DNA from: an uncultured Verrucomicrobiales bacterium
GTDB taxonomy: Bacteria > Verrucomicrobiota > Verrucomicrobiae > Limisphaerales > CANJSG01
Direction: 5' to 3'
NCBI GenBank assembly: GCA_946480965.1
Contig: CAMLMI010000280.1
Span: 1-6,456, forward strand
Length of the DNA: 6,456 bases
The notes under the pieces were generated by a model. That model was not told where the DNA came from. It saw nothing but the letters and a program-made list of their open reading frames with translations, and made no database searches. Below are positions 1-5,693 of this stretch, piece after piece (position 1 is the stretch's first letter; the number at the start of each line of letters is the position of its first letter). The position numbers and the translations under genes were made by a program.

Positions 1-424
1 GCATCGACATCGGCGAACCGCCGGCCTGCGCCTGCTCGACCGCCTGGATGATCTCCTGCGGCGTCATGTTCTTCAGCAGGTAGCCGCTGGCCCCGGCGCG
101 GAGCGAGTCGAAGATCAGGTCGCTCTCCTCGTAGGTGGTGAGCATGAGCACCTGGAGCTTGGGCCGGGTCCGCTTGAGTTTGCCCACGCAGTCGATGCCG
201 CTCATGCCGGGAAGGTTGATGTCCATGAGCACGACGTCGGTCGTCTCCACGGGAAGTTTCTCCAACGCCTCTTCGCCGCTGGCGTAGGCCCCGATGCATT
301 CCAGTCCGGGCGCGCGGCCGAGCAGCTCCTTCAGGCTCTCGCGGGTGCCCCGGGCGTCTTCGACGATGGCGACGCGGATGCTGTTGGCGGTGGTGGTCAC
401 AGGCTTGGGCGAAGGTGTCTTCAT
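1..424 (-). CDS. NarL/FixJ-family response regulator, receiver domain (C-terminus beyond the left edge)
   Basis: Read on the minus strand from the ATG at 424-422, the frame stays open to base 1 (141 codons). After a short Pro/Thr-rich lead of about 15 residues comes a complete CheY-like receiver. It has the acidic pair Glu22-Asp23 (IVEDARGTRESL), the phosphoacceptor Asp68 in VVLMDINLPGMSGID, the switch Thr96 in LMLTTYEES and the conserved Lys118 in GYLLKN. The receiver type (DINLPGMSGID, then LRAGASGYLLKN) is that of NarL/FixJ regulators, which normally carry a C-terminal LuxR-type helix-turn-helix; that part would lie left of base 1 and is not seen. The gene starts 28 bases after the stop of the sensor kinase gene on the same strand, so it is very probably that kinase's partner: it receives phosphate on Asp68 and acts as a cytoplasmic transcription factor. 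No strong Shine-Dalgarno precedes the ATG. Its targets cannot be told from the window. Confidence 0.93.
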   Translation of the reverse strand, partial: MKTPSPKPVTTTANSIRVAIVEDARGTRESLKELLGRAPGLECIGAYASGEEALEKLPVETTDVVLMDINLPGMSGIDCVGKLKRTRPKLQVLMLTTYEESDLIFDSLRAGASGYLLKNMTPQEIIQAVEQAQAGGSPMSM

Positions 425-452
425 GGGAGGCGGGTCACAATTGGACGAACGT

Positions 453-3400
453 TCAGCGGTCGTCGCGGTTCTTCGGCCAGGGAATGTCGAAGGCGATGGC
501 GGTGCCTTTTCCGGGCTGGCTCTCGATGCGGCAATCGCCGCCCACGTCGGCCACGCGCTGGCGCATGTTGCGCAATCCGTCGGCGCCGGCGTCGGCGGGT
601 GTTTGATCGAAGCCCCGGCCGTTGTCCTCGATGACGAAGCGGAGCCCGTCGCCGGTCAGCGTCATGCGGAGACGGACCTCGCTCGCGCCGGAATGTTTCA
701 CGATGTTGTGCAGGGCCTCCTTCACCACGAGGAAGAGGTTGTGGCGGACATCGGTGGAGACTTCGCGCTGGGGGATTTCGTCCGGGAAATCGAGGCGGCA
801 ACGGATGCCCGCGACGGTCAGGTAGTCGAGGGCGAACTGGCTGGCGTAGTCCACGAGGTGCGGGAGCGTGTCGTTGCGGGGATTGACGGCCCAGACGATC
901 TCATCGAGCGACTTGATGGCCTGGCGCGCGGTGAGGGAGATGGTCTCGATGCGACGACCGGCCTTGTCCGGGGCGGAACGGTCCTGCTGGGCGAGTTCCC
1001 CGAGGAGGGCGATCTGGGTGAGATTCGCGCCGAGATCGTCGTGGATGTCCTTCGCGATGCGGGCGCGTTCCTTGTGCAGGGCGGCCTGTTCCTCCAGGCG
1101 CAGCATCTCGCGGCGCAACCTGCGGAAAGAAACATAGCGCACGACGGCGGCGATGGCTCCGGTGAAGCCCAACAACGCGCCGAGCCGGAACCACCATGTC
1201 TGCCAGAAGAACGGTCGCACCTCGAAGACCAGCCGCGCCCCCTGCTCGTTCCAGACGCCGGAATGGTTGCAGGCGGTGACGACGAACTCGTGCTGCCCGG
1301 CGGGCAGGCGCGGATAGCTCGCGGCCCGCACGCCCCGCGCCTCGATCCAGTCGGCATCGACGTTCAGCAAGCGGTAGCGGAAGTGGACGTTGGCCGGCGC
1401 GCTGTAGCTCAACGCGGTGAAGTCGATGTCCAGCTTGCGGTGGTCCGGCGCGAGCGCGGGCAACAGGTGGCCGTGCCGGAGATCGACGGCGTTGGTATGG
1501 GCCGGAGCGCGCAGCGGGAAGCGGCTGTCATACAGGGCGACGGTCGCGCCATCCACCGTCACGCGGTCGATGAGCACGCGCGGGGGCTCGGGGTTTTCGC
1601 GGATGTGGTCTGGGCGGACAACGGCCAGGCCCGTGCGGGTGGGGAACCACAGGCTGCCGTCGCGGCGACGCACCGTGTTCGGGTAGAAGTCGAAGGCCCC
1701 CTGGAGATTCGGCAGCCCTTCGCCTTGGCCAAAGACAATCGAGCGGATGGTGCCGTCGGGCGTGCCGATGGCGACGTCCAGTTCCCGCCGTTCGACCTGG
1801 AAGATGCCGCGATTGCCGGCGAACCACATCCAGCCCCGATCATCCACGGCCAGTTGCGAGAGATAGTCGTCGTGCAGGCCGCGTCCCACGTGGATGCGGT
1901 CGAACCGGCCGTCCTTCAGACGCCCGAGGCCGTTGCCTGCATAGCCGATCCAGAGGCTGCCATCAGAGGTCGCGAGCAGGGCGCGGATGGAATGTTCGCG
2001 GCTGCGGTCGATGGCCGTCTCGCGTTCCGCCCGGCCGTCCCGGATGCGGAAGAGAATGCCTTCGGCCGAACCGACCCAGATCGTTCCGGACTGGTCCTCG
2101 GTCATGGCGCGCAAGGCCCGCACGCGCTGGGGCAGCTCGCAGGTTTCGAGGACGTTTCTACGCAAACGCTGCAAGCCGGTGGGCGCGTCGATCGCGACCC
2201 AGAGATCGCCATCCGACGCGGCCAAGAGCGAGCGAACCGCATTGCTGCCGAGCCCGTTGGTGCTGTCCCAACGGGTGAAACGGCCTTCGTGAAACCGATG
2301 GAGCCCCTGGTCCTGCGTGCCGATCCAGACCGCTCCGCTGCGGTCGGCCGCCACGGTCCGGGCGTGGAGGCCGGTCCAGCCATCCGCCCGGGTCAAGGTG
2401 CGCCAACCGCTCCCGCTTTCGTGCGCCACCAGGCCGTTCTGCGTGGTGATCCACAGCTGCCCCGAGGAGTCTTCGGCGGAGGAGCGGATGTTCTCGAAGG
2501 GCAGGCCGTCGGCGACGTTGATCAGATCCAACGGACGAGGCCGAAGCCGGTTCACGCCGCCGCCGCCGGTGCCGGCCCAGAGGTTGCCTTCGCGGTCTTC
2601 GCTCAGGCACCAGATCTCGGCATGGGAGGTGGCGACCGGTTCGGTGGCTCCGTTTGCGTGGCGGAACAATCCGGCGGTCAAGGTGCCGATCCAGATCGCA
2701 CCGGTGCGGTCTTCCAGCAGCGCGCTCGGTTCGGCCGCCGTAGCCCAAGGCAGGATGGCGACTTCGGTCGGTGCGTCGTCCTTGTCCGCCGACCAGAGCC
2801 GATTGCCCGTCACGATCCAGATGCCGCCCTCCCGGCGCGCGCCGATGCAGACCGGCCCGTGCTCCATGCGGAAGAGCGTGATGAACCGTTCGCCTTCAAT
2901 TCGTCCCACCCTTCGTCCGGCTCCGAACCAGAGCCGCCCCGCGTCATCCGCGACGAGGAAGCACGGCCCGTTCGCCGGTCGGCCGATGCGGGTGACCTGG
3001 CCGCCGCGCAGCCGTGAAACTCCGCCGTCCACGTAGCCCAGCCAGAAATCGCCCGCCGCGTCCTCCGCGAACGACTGGATCTTCAGATCAGGCAAGCCCG
3101 GACCATGCGGGTAGGCCTGCGCGCCATCCGGCCACGCGCAGAGCAACGGGCCCCGGTCCATGCCCAGCCAGAAACGGCCTTGGCGGTCCAGGTGCATGGA
3201 GCGGACGACGCGGTTCGGCACGCCGGCGACCAAGGGCGGCGAAAATTCCTGGAAGCTCTCCCCGTCGAACCGCACCAGCCCGCCCAGCGTGGCCACCCAG
3301 AGAAACCCATCGGCCGACTGGACCACGCCGGAAACGCCGTTGTCCGGCAAGCCGTCGTCCGTCTGCCAGGCCCGGTCCAGCCACGCGACCGGTCGTTCCG

Positions 3401-3470
3401 CCGCCAGCGTCGTGCGTGCGAGACACAGCACGACGACGAGCAGCAAGAAACGAGACGACGACGGGGGCAC
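453..3470 (-). CDS. Membrane sensor histidine kinase with two-component-regulator propeller repeats, Y_Y_Y domain and HisKA_3/HATPase core
   Basis: From the GTG at 3470 this encodes 1005 residues. Residues 1-24 look like a signal peptide (SSSRFLLLVVVLCLARTTLA). Residues about 30-640 hold roughly 14 repeats of the Reg_prop type (for example AEDSSGQLWITTQNGL, LEDRTGAIWIGTLTAGL), enough for two seven-bladed beta-propellers. A Y_Y_Y domain follows (about 675-745), then one membrane segment (about 760-780, WFRLGALLGFTGAIAAVVRY). The cytoplasmic kinase has the HisKA_3 motif AKDIHDDLGANL with phosphoacceptor His810, the N-box Asn922 (KEALHNIVKHSG), the G1 box DNGRGFD at 949 and a C-terminal GKGTAIAFD. 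It should sense a ligand in the periplasm and phosphorylate the regulator encoded 28 bases downstream. Related architecture in Bacteroidetes senses glycans, but the ligand here is unknown. The frame is open to an ATG at 3563, giving 1036 residues, but that ATG abuts a palindromic repeat and would bury the signal peptide behind 31 polar residues. GTG 3470 is therefore preferred, without a convincing ribosome binding site for either. Confidence 0.9.
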   Translation of the reverse strand: MPPSSSRFLLLVVVLCLARTTLAAERPVAWLDRAWQTDDGLPDNGVSGVVQSADGFLWVATLGGLVRFDGESFQEFSPPLVAGVPNRVVRSMHLDRQGRFWLGMDRGPLLCAWPDGAQAYPHGPGLPDLKIQSFAEDAAGDFWLGYVDGGVSRLRGGQVTRIGRPANGPCFLVADDAGRLWFGAGRRVGRIEGERFITLFRMEHGPVCIGARREGGIWIVTGNRLWSADKDDAPTEVAILPWATAAEPSALLEDRTGAIWIGTLTAGLFRHANGATEPVATSHAEIWCLSEDREGNLWAGTGGGGVNRLRPRPLDLINVADGLPFENIRSSAEDSSGQLWITTQNGLVAHESGSGWRTLTRADGWTGLHARTVAADRSGAVWIGTQDQGLHRFHEGRFTRWDSTNGLGSNAVRSLLAASDGDLWVAIDAPTGLQRLRRNVLETCELPQRVRALRAMTEDQSGTIWVGSAEGILFRIRDGRAERETAIDRSREHSIRALLATSDGSLWIGYAGNGLGRLKDGRFDRIHVGRGLHDDYLSQLAVDDRGWMWFAGNRGIFQVERRELDVAIGTPDGTIRSIVFGQGEGLPNLQGAFDFYPNTVRRRDGSLWFPTRTGLAVVRPDHIRENPEPPRVLIDRVTVDGATVALYDSRFPLRAPAHTNAVDLRHGHLLPALAPDHRKLDIDFTALSYSAPANVHFRYRLLNVDADWIEARGVRAASYPRLPAGQHEFVVTACNHSGVWNEQGARLVFEVRPFFWQTWWFRLGALLGFTGAIAAVVRYVSFRRLRREMLRLEEQAALHKERARIAKDIHDDLGANLTQIALLGELAQQDRSAPDKAGRRIETISLTARQAIKSLDEIVWAVNPRNDTLPHLVDYASQFALDYLTVAGIRCRLDFPDEIPQREVSTDVRHNLFLVVKEALHNIVKHSGASEVRLRMTLTGDGLRFVIEDNGRGFDQTPADAGADGLRNMRQRVADVGGDCRIESQPGKGTAIAFDIPWPKNRDDR

Positions 3471-3538
3471 GGCTGATTCTTCGCCGCTCCATCGGCGACG
3501 GCAAGGCGATGAATGTTCAGGGCCGATTCGTCCAAGAC

Positions 3539-3646
3539 CGGAGCGCGGAGCATCGCTCCGCATGTTTTCTACTGGCTCGTGGCCGATCCGGAGCTTGGAT
3601 TTCCTGGGATGGAGGGCGCCCCGGCGGAGCGATGCTCCGCGCTCCG
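3539..3646. repeat. Palindromic intergenic repeat: 23-bp exact inverted repeat of paired small hairpins
   Basis: Bases 3539-3561 and 3624-3646 are exact reverse complements over 23 bp, separated by 62 bases. Each arm contains its own hairpin, GCGGAGC-ATC-GCTCCGC (7-bp stem, 3-base loop) at 3545-3561, with the complementary copy at 3624-3640. Two head-to-head small hairpins around a unique core recall REP/BIME-type elements. From general knowledge, GC-rich repeats of this style are common between genes in verrucomicrobial genomes, but no second genomic copy can be seen here. It lies upstream of the kinase start; its left arm abuts the alternative ATG at 3563-3561, which argues against that start. 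Confidence 0.65.
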
Positions 3647-3662
3647 TGCTCCAGAAAAGTCG

Positions 3663-3692
3663 TTGACGGAGTTTCCTCCTTAAATCATTTAA
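3663..3692 (+). promoter_or_regulatory. Candidate sigma-70 promoter region for the riboswitch-controlled operon
   Basis: In an otherwise GC-rich stretch, bases 3680-3704 are AT-rich. TTGACG at 3663-3668 resembles a -35 box. An ATTTAA (3687-3692) lies 18 bases after it, within the perfect 13-bp palindrome TTAAATCATTTAA (3680-3692). This would place the transcript start about 20-25 bases before the riboswitch P1 stem, a sensible leader position. The match to TATAAT is poor, and another start closer to 3715, using TATGAA around 3707-3712, is possible. The call rests on location and base composition more than on sequence match. Confidence 0.3.
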
Positions 3693-3697
3693 TCCGC

Positions 3698-3722
3698 ATC
3701 CGTTGATATGAATGTAACGGAT
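3698..3722. promoter_or_regulatory. 7-bp inverted repeat directly 5' of the riboswitch (possible operator or leader stem)
   Basis: ATCCGTT (3698-3704) and AACGGAT (3716-3722) are exact reverse complements with an 11-base AT-rich spacer. The right arm ends exactly where the riboswitch P1 stem begins. In DNA this could be a protein operator at the promoter. In RNA it could be a small hairpin stacked on P1. Nothing in the window discriminates between these, and a chance occurrence is possible. Confidence 0.25.
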
Positions 3723-3842
3723 CTCATTAAGAGTGACTGAGGGACTGGCCCGACGACGTCACGGCAACCGGCGGAACCGCGAGTTCCGCGTCAGGTGCCA
3801 AATCCAGCCCGGATCGAAAAAAACGAACCGGGAAAAGATGAG
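3723..3842 (+). ncRNA. SAM-I (S-box) riboswitch aptamer
   Basis: The conserved SAM-I core is directly readable. P1 pairs CTCATT (3723-3728) with GATGAG (3837-3842). After AAGA, P2 pairs GTGAC (3733-3737) with GTCAC (3758-3762) and encloses the invariant GAGGGACTGGCCCGA. GGCAACC (3763-3769) follows. P3 pairs GCGGAAC (3771-3777) with GTTCCGC (3783-3789). The J3/4 element GGTGCCAAATCCAGC lies at 3794-3808, and P4 pairs CCCGG (3808-3812) with CCGGG (3828-3832) around an A-rich loop. This class binds S-adenosylmethionine and normally turns off methionine, cysteine or SAM synthesis and transport genes. It lies on the strand of, and about 80 bases upstream of, the threonine-synthase-family gene, so that operon should be expressed when SAM is scarce. 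Confidence 0.96.
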
Positions 3843-3870
3843 AAGAGCGCGGTCCGTCCATCCTCTTCTC
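3840..3870 (+). promoter_or_regulatory. Antiterminator hairpin of the SAM-I expression platform
   Basis: GAGAAGAG (3840-3847) is exactly complementary to CTCTTCTC (3863-3870), an 8-bp stem around a 15-base loop. Its 5' arm shares three bases (3840-3842) with the 3' strand of riboswitch P1, and its 3' arm is the same sequence that forms the 5' arm of the downstream terminator. Formation of P1 with bound SAM and formation of this stem are thus mutually exclusive, as expected for a SAM-OFF transcriptional switch. Confidence 0.75.
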
Positions 3871-3898
3871 CCGACGACACGAGAAGGGGCTTTTTTTT
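3862..3898 (+). terminator. Rho-independent attenuator terminator of the SAM-I riboswitch
   Basis: CCTCTTCTC (3862-3870) pairs with GAGAAGGGG (3881-3889) as a 9-bp stem with one T-G wobble and a 10-base loop. One C and then eight T's (3891-3898) follow. This is a standard intrinsic terminator, placed just before the first gene of the operon and competing with the antiterminator for 3863-3870. A peculiarity is that the T-run is flanked by GGGGC (3886-3890) and GCCCC (3899-3903), which could pair into a 5-bp hairpin with the eight U's as its loop once transcription has passed the site. Confidence 0.88.
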
Positions 3899-3920
3899 GC
3901 CCCGAAAGAAAAGAACGACG

Positions 3921-5174
3921 ATGCAAGAGCAAGGTTTCATGAAGGCGTTGAAGTGCCGCGAGTGCGGCCGGGAATACCCCCTCGCCGCGACCCATGTTTG
4001 CGAGTTCGACTTCGGCCCGCTCGAAGTCGCCTACGACTACGACCGGATCAAGAAGGCCCTGACCCGCGCCACCATCGAGTCCCGCCCGCAGACCATGTGG
4101 CGCTACCGCGAGCTGCTGCCCATCGCCGGCGAGCCGACCGTCGGCGCGCAGGTCGGCTTCACGCCGCTGGTGAAGGCGGACCGCTTGGCCAAGCGCCTCG
4201 GCATCCGCGAGCTCTGGATCAAGAACGACGCCGTCAACTACCCCACGCTGTCCTTCAAGGACCGCGTCGTCAGCGTCGCCCTGAGCCGCGCGCGTGAACT
4301 CGGTTTCAAGACCGCCGCGTGTGCTTCCACCGGCAACCTCGCCAATTCCGTCGCGGCCAACGCCGCCGCCGCCGGCATGGAAGCCTACGTCTTCATCCCC
4401 TCCGACCTGGAGCTGGGCAAGGTGGTCAACTCGCTCGTCTATGCCGCCAACGTCATCGGCATCAAGGGCCACTACGACGAGGTGAACCGCCTCTGCGCCG
4501 AGATCGCCGGCAAGTATGGCTGGGCCTTCGTGAACGTGAACATGCGGCCGTATTACGCCGAGGGTTCCAAGTCGATGGGCTTCGAGATCGTCGAGCAGCT
4601 CGGCTGGCAGGTGCCGCAGCACACCGTTGTCCCGATGGCGTCCGGTTCGCTCCTGACCAAGATCCACAAGTCCTACCAGGAACTGAACAAGCTCGGTCTC
4701 GTTTCGGGCGAAGGCCGCATCCACGGCGCCCAGGCCACGGGCTGCAATCCGATCAGCTCCGCGCAGCGCAACGGCTTGGACTTCTTCAAGCCGGTCAAGC
4801 CGAACACCATCGCCAAGTCGCTCGCCATCGGCACGCCCGCCGACGGCTTCTACGCGCTCAAGGTGATGAAGGAAACCGGCGGCCATGCCGACGACGTGAC
4901 CGACGACGAAGTGCGCGAAGGCATCCGTCTCCTGGCCGAGTGCGAAGGCATTTTCGCCGAGACCGCCGGCGGTGTGACCGTGGGCGTGGCCAAGAAGCTG
5001 ATCGCTTCCGGCAAGATTCCCGCGACCGATTCCGCCGTGCTCTGCATCACCGGCAACGGCCTCAAGACCATCGAAGCGATGACCGGCCACGTTGGCGAAA
5101 CTCGCGAGATCCGGCCCAGCCTGCGTGAGTTCGAGGCCATCCTCGACAGCGTGAAAGCAGGAGCCACGGCCTAA
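3921..5174 (+). CDS. metM: Threonine-synthase-family PLP enzyme (ThrC-like); probable MetM-type homocysteine synthase
   Basis: This 417-residue fold-type II PLP enzyme has a degenerate zinc-ribbon start (Cys12, Cys15, Cys27; the usual fourth Cys is replaced in CEFDFGPLEV). The PLP lysine is Lys113 in NYPTLSFKDRVVSVAL. The substrate-binding loop is ASTGNLANSVAA, and PMASGSLLTK follows near residue 240. Threonine synthases usually read PTGSFKDRG at the lysine; the LSFKDRVV form marks a divergent clade. A general annotator would call it threonine synthase (thrC), making threonine from O-phosphohomoserine. Control by a SAM-I riboswitch and two sulfur-carrier genes directly downstream suggest instead transfer of sulfur from a carrier thiocarboxylate to O-phosphohomoserine, giving homocysteine, as reported for Streptomyces MetM/MetO. 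Fold and cofactor are clear; the specific reaction is inference. The ATG at 3921 is used; the ATG at 3939, preceded by AAGG, is an alternative, and both keep the Cys motif. Earlier in-frame starts fall inside the riboswitch and are excluded. Confidence 0.9.
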   Translation: MQEQGFMKALKCRECGREYPLAATHVCEFDFGPLEVAYDYDRIKKALTRATIESRPQTMWRYRELLPIAGEPTVGAQVGFTPLVKADRLAKRLGIRELWIKNDAVNYPTLSFKDRVVSVALSRARELGFKTAACASTGNLANSVAANAAAAGMEAYVFIPSDLELGKVVNSLVYAANVIGIKGHYDEVNRLCAEIAGKYGWAFVNVNMRPYYAEGSKSMGFEIVEQLGWQVPQHTVVPMASGSLLTKIHKSYQELNKLGLVSGEGRIHGAQATGCNPISSAQRNGLDFFKPVKPNTIAKSLAIGTPADGFYALKVMKETGGHADDVTDDEVREGIRLLAECEGIFAETAGGVTVGVAKKLIASGKIPATDSAVLCITGNGLKTIEAMTGHVGETREIRPSLREFEAILDSVKAGATA

Positions 5175-5182
5175 ACGAAACG

Positions 5183-5268
5183 TCTTAGTCTCAATCGTAT
5201 TCTCCCTCTTAATCTTCCGAGGGAGAGATTGAGATTAAGAGTGAGATGAAGATTAAGACCAAGAACTG
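5183..5268. repeat. Hexamer-phased palindrome between the PLP enzyme and the first sulfur carrier
   Basis: Bases 5183-5240 form a long hairpin. The outer stem is 14 bp (5183-5196 with 5227-5240, one G-T wobble), there is a 4-base bulge (5197-5200), and the inner stem is 8 bp (TCTCCCTC 5201-5208 with GAGGGAGA 5219-5226) around a 10-base loop. The left arm divides into six-base units of the form NNNNTC from 5185 and the right arm into GANNNA units from 5227, continuing past the hairpin to about 5262 (GATTGA, GATTAA, GAGTGA, GATGAA, GATTAA, GACCAA). Loop bases 5208-5216 (CTTAATCTT) are also exactly complementary to 5249-5257, so an alternative pairing or pseudoknot is possible. There is no T-run, so it is not an intrinsic terminator; it may affect mRNA stability or partial read-through inside the operon. 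Confidence 0.7.
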
Positions 5269-5279
5269 AGAGCCGAACG

Positions 5280-5555
5280 ATGTCCGTCGCCATCCGCATT
5301 CCGCCCACGCTCCGCCGCTTTTGTGAAGGCGCGGAGGTCATCCGCGTCCAGCCCGGCACCATCGCCGGGGCTGTGAACCAGCTCCACAGCCGCTTCCACG
5401 GCGTGCGGGACCGGTTGATGGACGAACGCGGCCAGCTCCGTGGCTCCGTGCTGGTCTTCGTGAACGAGGAAGACGTGCGTTTCCTCCAAAACGAAGAGAC
5501 GCCGATCAAGCCCGGCGACGAAGTCAGCATCATCCCGGCGTTCGCCGGAGGTTGA
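5280..5555 (+). CDS. ThiS/MoaD/CysO-family sulfur carrier protein, copy 1 (MetO-like)
   Basis: This 91-residue beta-grasp (ubiquitin-like) protein ends in GDEVSIIPAFAGG. The terminal Gly-Gly is the site that an E1-like MoeB/ThiF enzyme adenylates and converts to a thiocarboxylate. Other family marks are an N-terminal strand IRIPPTLRRF, the central VNEEDVRFL and a final GDE-S-I-P-A-GG block like that of mycobacterial CysO and MoaD. There is no Zn or Fe-S motif; a single Cys sits at residue 15. It is the second gene after the SAM-I riboswitch, 105 bases beyond the PLP enzyme, and is the natural sulfur donor for it. It is 53% identical without gaps to copy 2 (48 of 91 positions). Roles in molybdopterin or thiamine synthesis are alternatives, but no moa/moe or thi gene lies nearby. 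The ribosome binding site is weak. No activating enzyme or JAB-type protease is encoded in the window. Confidence 0.93.
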   Translation: MSVAIRIPPTLRRFCEGAEVIRVQPGTIAGAVNQLHSRFHGVRDRLMDERGQLRGSVLVFVNEEDVRFLQNEETPIKPGDEVSIIPAFAGG

Positions 5556-5560
5556 AGAAT

Positions 5561-5628
5561 CCTCGTCCTCCTCATCCTCTTCGTCCCAACGGAATGACGA
5601 GGGCGAGGAGGAAGACGAAGAGGATGAG
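5561..5628. repeat. Triplet-phased palindrome between the two sulfur-carrier genes
   Basis: CTCATCCTCTTCGTC (5571-5585) is exactly complementary to GACGAAGAGGATGAG (5614-5628), a 15-bp stem with a 28-base loop. The left side reads as repeated CNT triplets from 5561 (CCT CGT CCT CCT CAT CCT CTT CGT). The right side reads as ANG-type triplets from 5597 (ACG AGG GCG AGG AGG AAG ACG AAG AGG ATG). It begins five bases after the stop of carrier copy 1. No T-run follows (AAATCG), so it is not an intrinsic terminator. Its strand-asymmetric short-period build resembles the palindrome at 5183-5268. The remaining 65 bases up to the next gene (5629-5693) show nothing recognisable. Confidence 0.65.
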
Positions 5629-5693
5629 AAATCGCCCGTTGCCACGCCTGCCAAACTAACTGACGCTCCGCCGTCGAACGCAGCCTGAATTTT

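Noticed and set aside
294..3017. A 907-codon open frame on the plus strand
   Set aside because: It is antisense to the sensor kinase, whose domains are unmistakable. Its translation is low-complexity and rich in Ala, Gly, Asp and Arg, as expected for the complement of a GC-rich gene.
3471..3563. Extra 31 residues at the N-terminus of the kinase from the ATG at 3563
   Set aside because: They are polar and Arg/Ser/Pro-rich, would displace the signal peptide inward, and start at the edge of a palindromic repeat.
3675..3681. Perfect AAGGAGG on the minus strand as a ribosome binding site
   Set aside because: No start codon follows at a suitable distance on that strand, and the kinase start is about 200 bases away.
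3795..3920. In-frame upstream extension of the PLP enzyme from a GTG at 3795
   Set aside because: It would translate the SAM-I core (GGTGCCAAATCCAGC), the P4 stem and the terminator. The enzyme family begins near the Cys motif after 3921.
3759..5090. A 443-codon open frame on the minus strand
   Set aside because: It is antisense to the PLP enzyme and runs through the riboswitch and terminator; no domain is recognisable.
5246..5269. A seven-codon open frame (MKIKTKN) before carrier copy 1, as a possible leader peptide
   Set aside because: It lies wholly within the hexamer-phased purine repeat, and its Lys content follows from the repeat. No Met or Cys codon run would suit attenuation.
5183..5628. 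The intergenic palindromes as rho-independent terminators
   Set aside because: Neither stem is followed by a T-run on either strand, and the genes around them form one functional set.
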